A stretch of 10,242 bases of DNA from Candidatus Hermodarchaeota archaeon (GTDB lineage Archaea; Asgardarchaeota; Hermodarchaeia; Hermodarchaeales; Hermodarchaeaceae), in contig JAEOSV010000308.1 of the NCBI GenBank assembly GCA_016840185.1, forward strand, positions 1 through 10,242. The letters run 5' to 3'. Below, piece by piece: positions 1 to 7,614 of this stretch; the first letter of the stretch is position 1; the number at the start of each line of letters is the position of its first letter. The notes below the pieces were generated by a model. The model was not told where the DNA came from. It ran no database searches and saw only the letters and a program-made list of their open reading frames with translations. A program made the translations under genes and the position numbers.

Positions 1-2
1 TC

Positions 3-776
3 GCCCAACAAAGTGAAAGTGATACCACCATTACCGATGTCGAAGCCAAACTAAAAACACCCCGTGAAACATTTCGAGTTTTTCCAGAAGAGCGAGCAGC
101 AATTTATGGTGATCTTACAATTGAATACACTTCCCCACCAAAATATGCCGGTCGACAGGTCAATTGTACTGATCATCCAGATGGTCTCATGATAGGACCT
201 TACTTGACCTCTGCGAAATTCATCAAATGTAAAGCCAAAAAGGTAATTGGAATAGAATCCGGCGGAATGTTTACACGGTTTGTGGAGGATGGGGTTCATG
301 AAACACACGATGCATTGCTAATTCATACTGCTGGTCAGGCTCCACGCAGTGTACGACGAACCATTCGTCGATTAAGATATGAATTGAATTTACCCACCTA
401 TCTTTTTGTGGACGCTGACCCCTGGGGTGCTCATATTGCCATGGTTATTATTTCCGGGAGTGCCTCTGCTGCACATCTTCGTGGACTCGCCACACCTGAC
501 GCGATATGGATGGGAGTTTGGGCCTCAGACATTGAGAAATATAGTCTCCCCAGTGAGGTCTTCACAGACACAGACAAAAAGCGAACCCAAGATCTTTTGA
601 AAGACCCACGTTATCAAACAAAATTCTGGCAAAAGGAATTGAAGGTCTTTCTCAAAAATCAAAGAAAGGCGGAACAACAAGCTTTCAGTCGTTATGGTCT
701 TAGCTACGTTACTGAAGAATATTTACCAAATAAATTCAAAGAAATCGACAAGCTCCAACGTCAAGGAATTCTCTAA
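3..776 (+). CDS. top6A: DNA topoisomerase VI subunit A, 5'-truncated by window edge
   Basis: Catalytic DNA-cleaving subunit of the A2B2 type IIB topoisomerase, the archaeal relative of Spo11. It makes transient double-strand breaks for ATP-dependent decatenation and relaxation of the chromosome. The reading frame is open from base 3, so 257 C-terminal residues are visible out of roughly 360-390 usual for the family. The winged-helix (CAP-like) domain with the catalytic tyrosine lies mostly outside the window. The Toprim domain is complete: the acidic residue in IGIESGGMF (E85 of the fragment) and the metal-binding DxD of VDADPWG (D137, D139). The C-terminal part, with KAEQQAF and YLPNKFKEID, is also typical of Top6A. 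The stop is TAA at 774. Subunit B is not downstream; it may lie upstream of the window, but this cannot be seen. Family assignment is secure. Confidence 0.95.
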   Translation, partial: AQQSESDTTITDVEAKLKTPRETFRVFPEERAAIYGDLTIEYTSPPKYAGRQVNCTDHPDGLMIGPYLTSAKFIKCKAKKVIGIESGGMFTRFVEDGVHETHDALLIHTAGQAPRSVRRTIRRLRYELNLPTYLFVDADPWGAHIAMVIISGSASAAHLRGLATPDAIWMGVWASDIEKYSLPSEVFTDTDKKRTQDLLKDPRYQTKFWQKELKVFLKNQRKAEQQAFSRYGLSYVTEEYLPNKFKEIDKLQRQGIL

Positions 777-875
777 AACCTCAATTTGCTTAGAAGAAAG
801 CGGAGTTGCAGAGCCAGAATTCTTTTGTAGAGTGATGATGCCATTCTTACGTCGAAGACTTCTGGGCGTGACACC

Positions 876-2129
876 ATGGCAGATGTAAAATTCCCATACG
901 GATCGGAACAACTAAACCTCAAAATTCCAGACCGCAATTTCCTTGGATTATTAGATGCAAAACCAGTCGAAGGAGTTGCCGACCCTATGAACACTGTTCT
1001 GGAAGCCATACGGAATCCAATTGGCTCCACTCAGTTAAGTGAAATCGCTCAACCAGGACAAACCGCAGCGATTGTGATCGATGATCATACACGAGGCCTC
1101 CCATGCCACCTCATGATTAACCCACTTATGGACCAATTACGATCGGCGGGAGTCAGGGAGCAGGACGTTACCATCATCTTTGGAACGGGAACCCACAGGG
1201 CAACGACCCCAGAAGAACAACAATCATTACTGTGCGATGTTGCATGCCAAGACCACAAACTCGCCGTGCACAGTTGTGACGAAACAGACTTGGTTTCTGT
1301 TGGGACGACATCATATGGTACTGAAGTTGAAATCAATCGAGTTTTCCATGAGGCAGATTTGCATTTGCTCACTGGAGATATTGGCTACCATTACTATGCT
1401 GGTTTTGGTGGGGGACGAAAAAGTGTTTTACCAGCTGTTAGTGGAAGAGCCACGATTAACAAGAATCACGGGATGCTAACACATCCGAAAGCTGCTACAG
1501 GAAATCTTGAGGGCAATCCTATCCACCTTGATATGACCGAGGCTGCTCGACTTGCCCGTACTGATTTCATAGTGAATTTTGTACGAAATACGCAAAAGGA
1601 AATTGTCACCGCATATGCCGGTGATCTCGAACAAGCATTTCTAGAAGGCACCAGGTTTGCCGATTCAATGGGCAGAGTAAAAATCGATGAGAAAGCCGAC
1701 ATCGTAATCACAAGCTCCGGCTATCCGAAAGACATCAATCTATACCAAGGAACTAAGGCAATGGTCCACGCACTAGGTGCTGTGCGTGATGGAGGAGTGT
1801 TAATTGCGCTTCTCGAATGCCGTGAGGGAATTGGTAATCAAGTCTTTGAAGAATGGGCCCATCAATATCCTTCATACGATGAGCTAAGTCATCAGATTCA
1901 AACTAATTTCATCATGGGCGGACACAAAATCTTTTACATGGCTCAAGGTGCAAAACGCGTCCATCAGTACTTAATTTCCAATCTTGATTCCCAAGAGCTC
2001 AAAAAACACTATTACGTCACACCCTTCAAGTCCATTGAAAAAGCATTAGATGCTGCTCTTGATCAGGTGGGACGTGATTCAACGGTTTGGGCTATGTCAC
2101 ACGGCACAGATGTTCTCCCATCCACATAA
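876..2129 (+). CDS. larA: LarA-family nickel-pincer 2-hydroxyacid racemase (lactate racemase-like)
   Basis: A 417-residue cytosolic enzyme, near the usual 420-430 for LarA. It is predicted to interconvert D- and L-2-hydroxyacids by hydride transfer to the nickel-pincer nucleotide. All landmarks known from lactate racemase are visible: D70 and R73 in IDDHTRG; acid/base H107 in GTGTHR and H172 in GYHYYAGFGGGRK; K182, the lysine that would bind the pincer cofactor covalently; nickel ligand H198 in KNHGM; and K294 in NLYQGTKAM. The enzyme is therefore probably active, but the substrate (lactate, malate or another hydroxyacid) cannot be read from these residues. The larB, larC and larE genes for the cofactor are not in the window. 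The ATG at 876 has no clear Shine-Dalgarno sequence. It lies 99 bases after top6A, with no strong promoter seen between them. Confidence 0.9.
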   Translation: MADVKFPYGSEQLNLKIPDRNFLGLLDAKPVEGVADPMNTVLEAIRNPIGSTQLSEIAQPGQTAAIVIDDHTRGLPCHLMINPLMDQLRSAGVREQDVTIIFGTGTHRATTPEEQQSLLCDVACQDHKLAVHSCDETDLVSVGTTSYGTEVEINRVFHEADLHLLTGDIGYHYYAGFGGGRKSVLPAVSGRATINKNHGMLTHPKAATGNLEGNPIHLDMTEAARLARTDFIVNFVRNTQKEIVTAYAGDLEQAFLEGTRFADSMGRVKIDEKADIVITSSGYPKDINLYQGTKAMVHALGAVRDGGVLIALLECREGIGNQVFEEWAHQYPSYDELSHQIQTNFIMGGHKIFYMAQGAKRVHQYLISNLDSQELKKHYYVTPFKSIEKALDAALDQVGRDSTVWAMSHGTDVLPST

Positions 2130-2143
2130 TTTTCCTCTAATCC

Positions 2144-2150
2144 TTTTTTT
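2144..2150 (+). terminator. T-tract downstream of larA
   Basis: A run of seven T residues lies 15 bases after the larA stop, in the 31-base convergent gap before the M50 protease stop. Archaeal RNA polymerase can stop at such U-tracts without a hairpin, and none is seen. Position and composition support a larA terminator. No equivalent T-tract is seen just past the protease stop on the opposite strand. Confidence 0.5.
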
Positions 2151-2160
2151 CGTTTCTGAG

Positions 2161-3396
2161 TTAAGGAAAGGGAAAGAGGAATCCAGTGGTGAGTGGTGGG
2201 AGAAGTAGAAACACCATTACATATGAAATGGGTCCCACTATTTTTCGCCAGCCACTGACGGATGAAACATCATCAACGGGTCCCGGATGGCGTCCAGCAA
2301 AGAGGAAGAATGCAATCATTGCCATAAACCAATAGCCAAAGATAAACAGAAAGAAAATCCCGACAAAAGAGACAATCCGGTGATACCGACCGCCAACCAA
2401 AGCCCGTGAGACGTGTCCTCCATCGAGTTGCCCAATGGGGAAATAATTGAGAGCCGTAATGAGAAATCCCACCCAACCAGCAAACGCAACAGGGTGAATG
2501 TACACCACATAATCAGGAGGAAGACCAAGGGTAATCAACATCAAAATCAAATCGAAGAGAAGGGGTGTGGGAAGAGAACTCACAGGTAATCCAATTGTTT
2601 GTAGCCAAACTGATAGATCATAGAATTCCGCAGGACTGAGAATTGGGCTCATCATTAATCCTATGGTAACGACAACGATTGATATAGCGAATCCGACAAC
2701 AGGTCCACTGATTCCAAGATCAAATAGGCTGTCGCGGGTAGGAGGGGGTGAACGTTGGACAATTAAGGCTCCAAATGTGCCATAATAGAAGCCTGGGATG
2801 AAGTATGGCATCGAGGCCTCAACATGATGATAGCGACTTGCTCCGACATGCCCAAATTCGTGAAGCCCAATGATGGCAAGGAGAGCAATAGTATATGCAA
2901 TCATCACTAATGAAGGATTATAGGGAATGTGAAAAAATACTTCATAAATGTAAATTAAGGCGGGACTCATGGCAAAGAACCAACCCGCATAAAGAACGGT
3001 AATAACTGTGGCAGCGAAAAGGATGATGTTCATGGTATAGCTGCTTGCCCGACGTGGGGGCGGTGCTGGAATTAGTTTAATAACTGTACTTTTTTCGCCT
3101 GTTCCTTCAAAGAGTTCAATCTGCCTGATGACTGCGAGTAAATTGTGTGGTCGAAGGCGTTCAGTGAGCCGATTTGAGCGTGCCTTCATTTTCGAATCTT
3201 CTTCAACGACAAAAATGGGCAGATTGTCGTGGGCATCGATATATGCGTAGGTGACTACGAATTCTTCTTTGACAATGTCTCTGAGCTTGAGGAGGTATGT
3301 GTCTGGAATGTAGGCTTCTTGACCCGTAAACGGAAAACCGGAGTCTTCTTTGGTATCTTCGGGTGTTGGAGTTTCCTCATCAGACAAAGTAGTCAC
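2161..3396 (-). CDS. Site-2 protease family (M50) intramembrane metalloprotease
   Basis: A 411-residue polytopic membrane protein. The zinc-binding HExxH is HEFGH at residues 179-183, inside a hydrophobic helix. The third zinc ligand is in NYFPIGQLDGGH (N317 to H328, with D325). Together these are the two signatures of M50 proteases, which cut transmembrane segments to release membrane-bound regulators or process membrane proteins. About six to seven hydrophobic segments run from residue 122 to 408. The first ~115 residues are soluble, with an acidic Pro/Glu/Asp-rich start and then a domain at ~30-112. This layout resembles the chloroplast/cyanobacterial EGY-type and other archaeal site-2 proteases. 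The start is GTG at 3396: an in-frame stop (3406-3408 on the complementary strand) lies just upstream and the next Met is residue 70. The gene is divergent from the acetyltransferase. The substrate is unknown. Confidence 0.88.
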   Translation of the reverse strand: MTTLSDEETPTPEDTKEDSGFPFTGQEAYIPDTYLLKLRDIVKEEFVVTYAYIDAHDNLPIFVVEEDSKMKARSNRLTERLRPHNLLAVIRQIELFEGTGEKSTVIKLIPAPPPRRASSYTMNIILFAATVITVLYAGWFFAMSPALIYIYEVFFHIPYNPSLVMIAYTIALLAIIGLHEFGHVGASRYHHVEASMPYFIPGFYYGTFGALIVQRSPPPTRDSLFDLGISGPVVGFAISIVVVTIGLMMSPILSPAEFYDLSVWLQTIGLPVSSLPTPLLFDLILMLITLGLPPDYVVYIHPVAFAGWVGFLITALNYFPIGQLDGGHVSRALVGGRYHRIVSFVGIFFLFIFGYWFMAMIAFFLFAGRHPGPVDDVSSVSGWRKIVGPISYVMVFLLLPPLTTGFLFPFP

Positions 3397-3459
3397 CGGA
3401 AAATTCTATGCACGCCAGAGACCCTAAGCACAAAAAGCTTTCCAAATGGTCAGGCGGAT

Positions 3460-3470
3460 AATTTTTAATC
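3460..3470 (+). promoter_or_regulatory. Candidate TATA box of the acetyltransferase gene
   Basis: An AT-rich block reading AATTTTTAAT lies about 35-40 bases before the TTG at 3503. That fits an archaeal TATA box with a short leader. It lies inside the longer alternative reading frame from ATG 3446, which argues against that start. No Shine-Dalgarno sequence precedes 3503, consistent with an almost leaderless mRNA. Inference from composition only. Confidence 0.35.
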
Positions 3471-3502
3471 AAGCATTGTATGGACTCTACTGGTTGATTT
3501 CA

Positions 3503-3988
3503 TTGACAGAGCTCCAGGGATTTGTAGTTCGAAAAGCTGAACCAACAGATATCCCTGCAATTATGAGAATCAATCTTGACACATTACCAGAGAATTACCC
3601 TGAATACTTCTTTCGCCAAATCCTTGAACGTTACCCTGAGACATTCTTTGTAACAGAAACTGATGGAAACGTCATAGGTTATATCATGTGCCGCATGGAA
3701 GGAGGGATTTCCAATTTTGGGCTACGATGGGTCCGAAGAGGTCACATTGTTAGCGTCGCAGTTCTACAAGAATATCGACGCCAAAAACTCGCCTCAAATC
3801 TAATCACTCACTCCATGAAAGCTTTAAAGACCGTATATGCCGCAAAAGAAGTTATTCTCGAAGTTCGGACTACAAATCTTGCGGCAATCCAGCTTTATGA
3901 AAGACTCGACTTTAAACGAATCCGGACCTTACGAACCTATTACCGTAATGGTGAAGATGCCCAACTAATGGCAATAAAATTAAAGTAA
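3503..3988 (+). CDS. rimI: GNAT N-terminal acetyltransferase, archaeal RimI/Ard1 type
   Basis: A 161-residue GNAT-fold enzyme predicted to acetylate protein N-termini with acetyl-CoA, like archaeal Ard1/Nat and eukaryotic Naa10. Seen in order (numbering from TTG 3503): N-terminal strand FVVRKAEPTDIPAIM; the LPENYPEYF segment, shared with Ard1/Naa10 and lining the peptide site (~28-36); strand SVAV at 84-87; the acetyl-CoA loop at 92-97; LEVRTTNLAAIQLYERLDF at ~119-137; and a final YYRNGEDA. The acetyl-CoA loop reads RRQKLA where the family has R/QxxGxA/G, so the usual glycine is lysine (K95). The longer reading from ATG 3446 adds 19 residues with no family resemblance and contains the probable TATA box, so TTG 3503 is preferred. 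The true start could still be 3446 or TTG 3476. Divergent from the M50 protease. Confidence 0.85.
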   Translation: MTELQGFVVRKAEPTDIPAIMRINLDTLPENYPEYFFRQILERYPETFFVTETDGNVIGYIMCRMEGGISNFGLRWVRRGHIVSVAVLQEYRRQKLASNLITHSMKALKTVYAAKEVILEVRTTNLAAIQLYERLDFKRIRTLRTYYRNGEDAQLMAIKLK

Positions 3989-4063
3989 TACGGATTCCTG
4001 AATAGCCGACCCTCTAGAGTATTACTCATTGGCATCACAGGAAAACCGGTGCTACATAGGTTA

Positions 4064-4068
4064 GGAGG
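4064..4068 (+). promoter_or_regulatory. Strong ribosome binding site fixing a TTG start
   Basis: GGAGG within TTAGGAGGAA, eight bases before TTG 4077. It is one of the best Shine-Dalgarno matches in the window and justifies the TTG start of the AMP phosphorylase, whose translated N-terminus also fits the family exactly from that codon. Confidence 0.8.
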
Positions 4069-4076
4069 AATAGCCC

Positions 4077-5594
4077 TTGAAATTGAAAGTGCAGATTCTT
4101 GATGTTGATACAGGCGGCGTACACAAAATCTTACTCAACCCCATTGAGATAACTCAACTAGCAATGTTTGCTGGTGAACGAGTACTACTGAAATATCATA
4201 AGGAAGAAACAGTAGCCATTGCAGATTCCACCTCACTTGTAGATCAAGGAAGGGTAGGAATTCTAAATGAGGTTCAACGGGAGCTAAATGTAAAAGAAGG
4301 AGACTTGGTCGAAGTTTCAAGCGATGTTAAACCCACATCCATCAAGGCAATTCGTAAAAAAATGGACGGTGCAATGTTATCTGAAAACGAAATCCAAGCT
4401 ATCGTTGAGGACCTTGTCTCAGGTCGATTATTGGATATTGATATTGCAGCGTTCTTAGTCTCAGAACAAATCCGAGGACTCTCATTAGAGGAAACTGTCC
4501 ATCTAACTCGAGCCATGACAGAAAAAGGAGAGCAATTAGACTTTGGGGCGAATGTCTTTGACAAACATAGTATCGGTGGAGTTCCGGGAAATAAAGTATC
4601 ACTAATTATCGTGCCAATCGTTGCAGCCGCAGGACTTCTAATTCCGAAAACCAGTAGCCGAGCCATTACGAGCCCGAGTGGAACGGCTGACACGATGGAG
4701 GTTCTTGCTGATGTCGAATTCAGCGTAGAAGAATTACAAGGAATTGTAAAGAAAGCGAAAGCCGCTATTGTTTGGGGCGGATCATTGAATCTGGCACCTG
4801 CTGACGATCTCTTTATTCAAATCGAGCATCCATTGCAAATTGACCCACGCCCTCAGATGATTGCATCAATAATGGCGAAAAAACTTTCTACAGGAATTCA
4901 ATACATGGTCTTAGATATTCCAACAGGTGATGGTTGTAAAGTCACCACAATGGCAGAGGCTAGAAAATTGAGTCATGACTTCATTACCGTCGGTAATGAG
5001 TTGGGAATATCTGTTCATTGTGCAATGACTTATGGCAGTCAACCTGTCGGTCATGCTATCGGACCTGCACTCGAGGCTAAAGAAGCTTTAGAAACCCTCA
5101 TGGGAGGAGGCCCCACGAGCCTTATTGAGAAATCGACAGGACTCGCAGGAATTCTACTCGAAATGGGCGGTCTAGCTGCACGGGGTGCTGGGCGAAAAAG
5201 TGCAAAGGAAATATTAGCGTCTGGAAAAGCACTCGAAAAAATGCGCGAAATAATCGAGGTACAAAATGGGAAAGCCAACATTACACCTGAACAGATACCA
5301 ATTGGAACCCACACCTATGACTTGACTGCCCCGACTGACGGATACGTGGCTACTCTACATAACAGGCCATTAGTTCGAATTGCCAGAGCGGCGGGAACTC
5401 CCAAAGTTCATGGTGCTGGTCTCTATTTACATGCAAAAATTGGCTCTCGAGTTAAAGAAGGAGATTCAGTAATGACGATTTATGCGGAAACCGAAGGAAA
5501 ACTCAGCGATGCGATTGATGTTGCCAAAAGCTTAATGCCCTTCACGGTGGAGGGAATGCTCCTGCACACATTAACTGATACAGAACAATTCTAG
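4077..5594 (+). CDS. deoA: AMP phosphorylase (archaeal DeoA, thymidine phosphorylase family)
   Basis: Phosphorolyses AMP (also CMP and UMP) to the free base and ribose 1,5-bisphosphate. This is the entry step of the archaeal nucleotide-degradation pathway through ribose-1,5-bisphosphate isomerase and form III Rubisco. At 505 residues it matches the ~503 of archaeal AMP phosphorylases and is longer than bacterial thymidine phosphorylases (~440), owing to an extra N-terminal domain of about 85 residues. Active-site residues fall at the positions I recall for the family: G168 in HSIGGVPGNK, the SRAITS segment 194-199, T203 in SGTADTME, proton donor D256, S264 and K288. The start is TTG with a strong ribosome binding site. 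The isomerase and Rubisco genes are not in the window, so the downstream pathway is inferred. The next gene begins 16 bases on, suggesting cotranscription. Confidence 0.95.
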   Translation: MKLKVQILDVDTGGVHKILLNPIEITQLAMFAGERVLLKYHKEETVAIADSTSLVDQGRVGILNEVQRELNVKEGDLVEVSSDVKPTSIKAIRKKMDGAMLSENEIQAIVEDLVSGRLLDIDIAAFLVSEQIRGLSLEETVHLTRAMTEKGEQLDFGANVFDKHSIGGVPGNKVSLIIVPIVAAAGLLIPKTSSRAITSPSGTADTMEVLADVEFSVEELQGIVKKAKAAIVWGGSLNLAPADDLFIQIEHPLQIDPRPQMIASIMAKKLSTGIQYMVLDIPTGDGCKVTTMAEARKLSHDFITVGNELGISVHCAMTYGSQPVGHAIGPALEAKEALETLMGGGPTSLIEKSTGLAGILLEMGGLAARGAGRKSAKEILASGKALEKMREIIEVQNGKANITPEQIPIGTHTYDLTAPTDGYVATLHNRPLVRIARAAGTPKVHGAGLYLHAKIGSRVKEGDSVMTIYAETEGKLSDAIDVAKSLMPFTVEGMLLHTLTDTEQF

Positions 5595-5610
5595 CACTGA
5601 GCTGGTTCAG

Positions 5611-6789
5611 TTGACTGACACCGAAACCCATGGAGATTCACACATCTTAACAAGTGAACCGGAAGTTCACAAAGCCTTCCATGTTTCTCGACGAGAAGTC
5701 ATTGTAGCTGTTGTGCTCTTCGTCTTTTTTCTTCTCTCACTCTTTGTGTTCCAAAATGTTTTGCTACTAATTATTGGTACTATGGCGTTTGCAGTTTGGT
5801 TAACGTTTCGAGCTTCGCACTTTGCCATTGATGGTTTAGAATCGTTGGGAGCCATTGCGGGATTAAGTGCCTACTTTATCGGTGTTCTCTCTTCACTTGC
5901 ATCTAACACACCTGAAGCAGTAGTTAGTGCGCTTACAGCATGGCGTGGATATTCGACCGGAAATCTGGAACTGGTTGAAATCGCGGTATTGAGCGTTGTT
6001 ATGGCCGCGGGTTTCAATATTTTGCTACTTGGCATTGTTGTTGTTTTATCCACGCGGAAAAAAGGAGTCGTAGCTGTTCCTCGGGAGGTTGTTGAAGATG
6101 ATGCCGATCTCATCCGCTGGACGATTGTCGTAATGACTCTCCTTCTCGCCTTTGGTATCCTCTTTTACCTAAACCAACTGATCCACGGAGTAGTGCCAGG
6201 ACTGACTTTTCTACCCCCCGTGTTAGGATTTCTAATGGTCTTCTCATACATCTTGTACGCAGTTTATGCAGTGAAGAAGCCATCCACCAAAGACAAACCC
6301 GTTCCAAAACCCCGTCATACAAAGCGTAATTCTGCAATATTAGCGATTATTGGCTTTGTGGGCATCTTTATTGCAGGATATCTCCTTGCAGAGGCGGTGG
6401 AATTAACATTTGAATTTGTACCCTGGACAGGACTTGGAATTATCGAAACGCAACGCATTGTCATCATGGCACTAATCATTGGAGCAGCCGGGGCTCTCCC
6501 TGAACATGGTATTGCGGTTATTGCCGCTAATAAGGGCAAAGCCGACATCGCCATCGGTAACACATTGGGTGGAACAACACAAGTGCTCCTCCTCATTATA
6601 GGTGGTGTAGCAATGTTTCTTCCACTTCCACTCGACGCAGCTGTTCTTCTTCAATTTGCTACAGCAGCAGGATCATTGTGGTTCTTGAAACGAGCCCTAA
6701 CTGACGACGAAAAGGTTGACATCTTTGAAGGAGCAATGATCATACTGATGCAGGCCTTTGTCTTCATCCTTGTATTGATGCCGATTTGA
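5611..6789 (+). CDS. CaCA-superfamily cation antiporter (Na+/Ca2+ exchanger-like)
   Basis: A 392-residue membrane protein with about ten to eleven hydrophobic helices and the two alpha-repeats of the Ca2+/cation antiporter superfamily. Repeat 1 contains SSLASNTPEAVVS (94-106, with E102). Repeat 2 contains GALPEHGIAVIAA (~294-306, with E298) followed by KGKADIAIGN (D312, N317). A charged cytoplasmic loop (~222-240, Lys/Pro-rich) separates the halves. It probably exchanges Ca2+ or another cation for Na+ or H+ across the cell membrane. Repeat 1 lacks the asparagine matching N317: the aligned residue is S128, and E123 stands where repeat 2 has D312. Ion choice may therefore differ from classic exchangers. 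The start is taken as TTG 5611, 16 bases after deoA. There is no clear ribosome binding site, and the acidic 25-residue N-terminus leaves the exact start open. Confidence 0.85.
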   Translation: MTDTETHGDSHILTSEPEVHKAFHVSRREVIVAVVLFVFFLLSLFVFQNVLLLIIGTMAFAVWLTFRASHFAIDGLESLGAIAGLSAYFIGVLSSLASNTPEAVVSALTAWRGYSTGNLELVEIAVLSVVMAAGFNILLLGIVVVLSTRKKGVVAVPREVVEDDADLIRWTIVVMTLLLAFGILFYLNQLIHGVVPGLTFLPPVLGFLMVFSYILYAVYAVKKPSTKDKPVPKPRHTKRNSAILAIIGFVGIFIAGYLLAEAVELTFEFVPWTGLGIIETQRIVIMALIIGAAGALPEHGIAVIAANKGKADIAIGNTLGGTTQVLLLIIGGVAMFLPLPLDAAVLLQFATAAGSLWFLKRALTDDEKVDIFEGAMIILMQAFVFILVLMPI

Positions 6790-6856
6790 GATAACCGCAG
6801 ATTTGCCTCAACACGCCATTAACTCAACAAACTCTTTTAGGGAATTGAGAAAAAAT

Positions 6857-6866
6857 CTCTTAATAG
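6857..6866 (+). promoter_or_regulatory. Candidate TATA box upstream of the phosphatase-like gene
   Basis: CTCTTAATAG in the 84-base gap after the antiporter gene. If used, transcription would begin near 6886-6892. That would favour a leaderless start at GTG 6886 or GTG 6895 over TTG 6874. A short GAGA-AAAAA-TCTC inverted repeat (6847-6859) lies directly before it. Weak evidence from composition and spacing only. Confidence 0.3.
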
Positions 6867-6873
6867 TTCTGAG

Positions 6874-7608
6874 TTGATATCTGACGTGAATGCTGTGTCA
6901 TTCGAAAGCATGGAAGGTCAAATGGTACAAATGCCAGCCACTGTTCTAAATCAGCTAGGATTAGTGGCTCCTTCAATATTAGCCCCAAGCATGAATTTAA
7001 CCGCCTTTGCACCAACAGAACGTGTCGTTTTAGTGAATCTAGATAATTTCGGATTACTTGAGGTTGTCTTGCATAAACCTCAGTTCCTACTCAAAGAAGC
7101 TCGTCTACTCCTAACATTAGATACCAAGAATGGATTTGCAACAAACGTCATGAAAGAACTGGTTCATGGAAACAAGTCCGATGGATTCAATCTATTCTCC
7201 TTTCTCATTCACCAAGGAAAATCCGCGGTGTTTGTGGATCGTGAAAATCAAAGAGAGAATGCAGGTCAAGCGACTTTTCATTCCGCAGACACGGATATGC
7301 GGACTTACATTGAAACCGCAAAACTTCTCAACCGATCTGATTTTCTTTACATTCATTTTCTTGATTTCGATACTCTTTACAAGGAGCATACGAACCGCCC
7401 TCCGCTGGAACTGGCACAGAAATTACTTCACCGAACGGACCGCTGGCTTCTGGGATTTTACAAACAGGCCCGAGCCAATACACTTTTTCTTATCCTCGGT
7501 AATCAAGGGCAACGTGATTATGGTTTGAAGTACGAGGGAAAATATCAAAACTGGGCAACTGCAAATGTGCCCATCTGCCTCGTCATCTACAAACCAACCG
7601 GAGAATAA
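6874..7608 (+). CDS. Uncharacterised protein, possible degenerate alkaline phosphatase-superfamily domain
   Basis: A 244-residue soluble protein with no signal peptide or membrane helix. I do not recognise it with confidence. Its order of segments recalls the alkaline phosphatase/phosphodiesterase superfamily: a hydrophobic strand ending in VVLVNLDNFGL (D57), where the family has its first metal aspartate; LLTLDTKNGFATNV (83-92), near the expected nucleophile region; LYIHFLDFDTLYKEH (158-172, with D164, D166 and H172), resembling the D-x-x-x-H metal motif; and LFLILGNQGQRDYG (204-217), where active enzymes have a metal-binding Asp-His (DHG-like). That last pair is replaced by Asn-Gln, so catalysis may be lost. 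The start is uncertain: TTG 6874, GTG 6886, GTG 6895 or ATG 6910. It is 6 bases from the next gene, probably one transcript. Confidence 0.6.
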   Translation: MISDVNAVSFESMEGQMVQMPATVLNQLGLVAPSILAPSMNLTAFAPTERVVLVNLDNFGLLEVVLHKPQFLLKEARLLLTLDTKNGFATNVMKELVHGNKSDGFNLFSFLIHQGKSAVFVDRENQRENAGQATFHSADTDMRTYIETAKLLNRSDFLYIHFLDFDTLYKEHTNRPPLELAQKLLHRTDRWLLGFYKQARANTLFLILGNQGQRDYGLKYEGKYQNWATANVPICLVIYKPTGE

Positions 7609-7614
7609 GAAAAA

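Noticed and set aside
1085..1372. Antisense open frame inside larA, and similar antisense frames inside deoA, get3 and the antiporter
   Set aside because: They lie wholly opposite strongly supported genes, have biased composition typical of shadow frames, and show no recognisable domain or start signal.
3446..3502. ATG 3446 as start of the acetyltransferase
   Set aside because: The 19 extra residues have no resemblance to the RimI/Ard1 N-terminus and overlap the best TATA-like box. Kept only as an alternative start.
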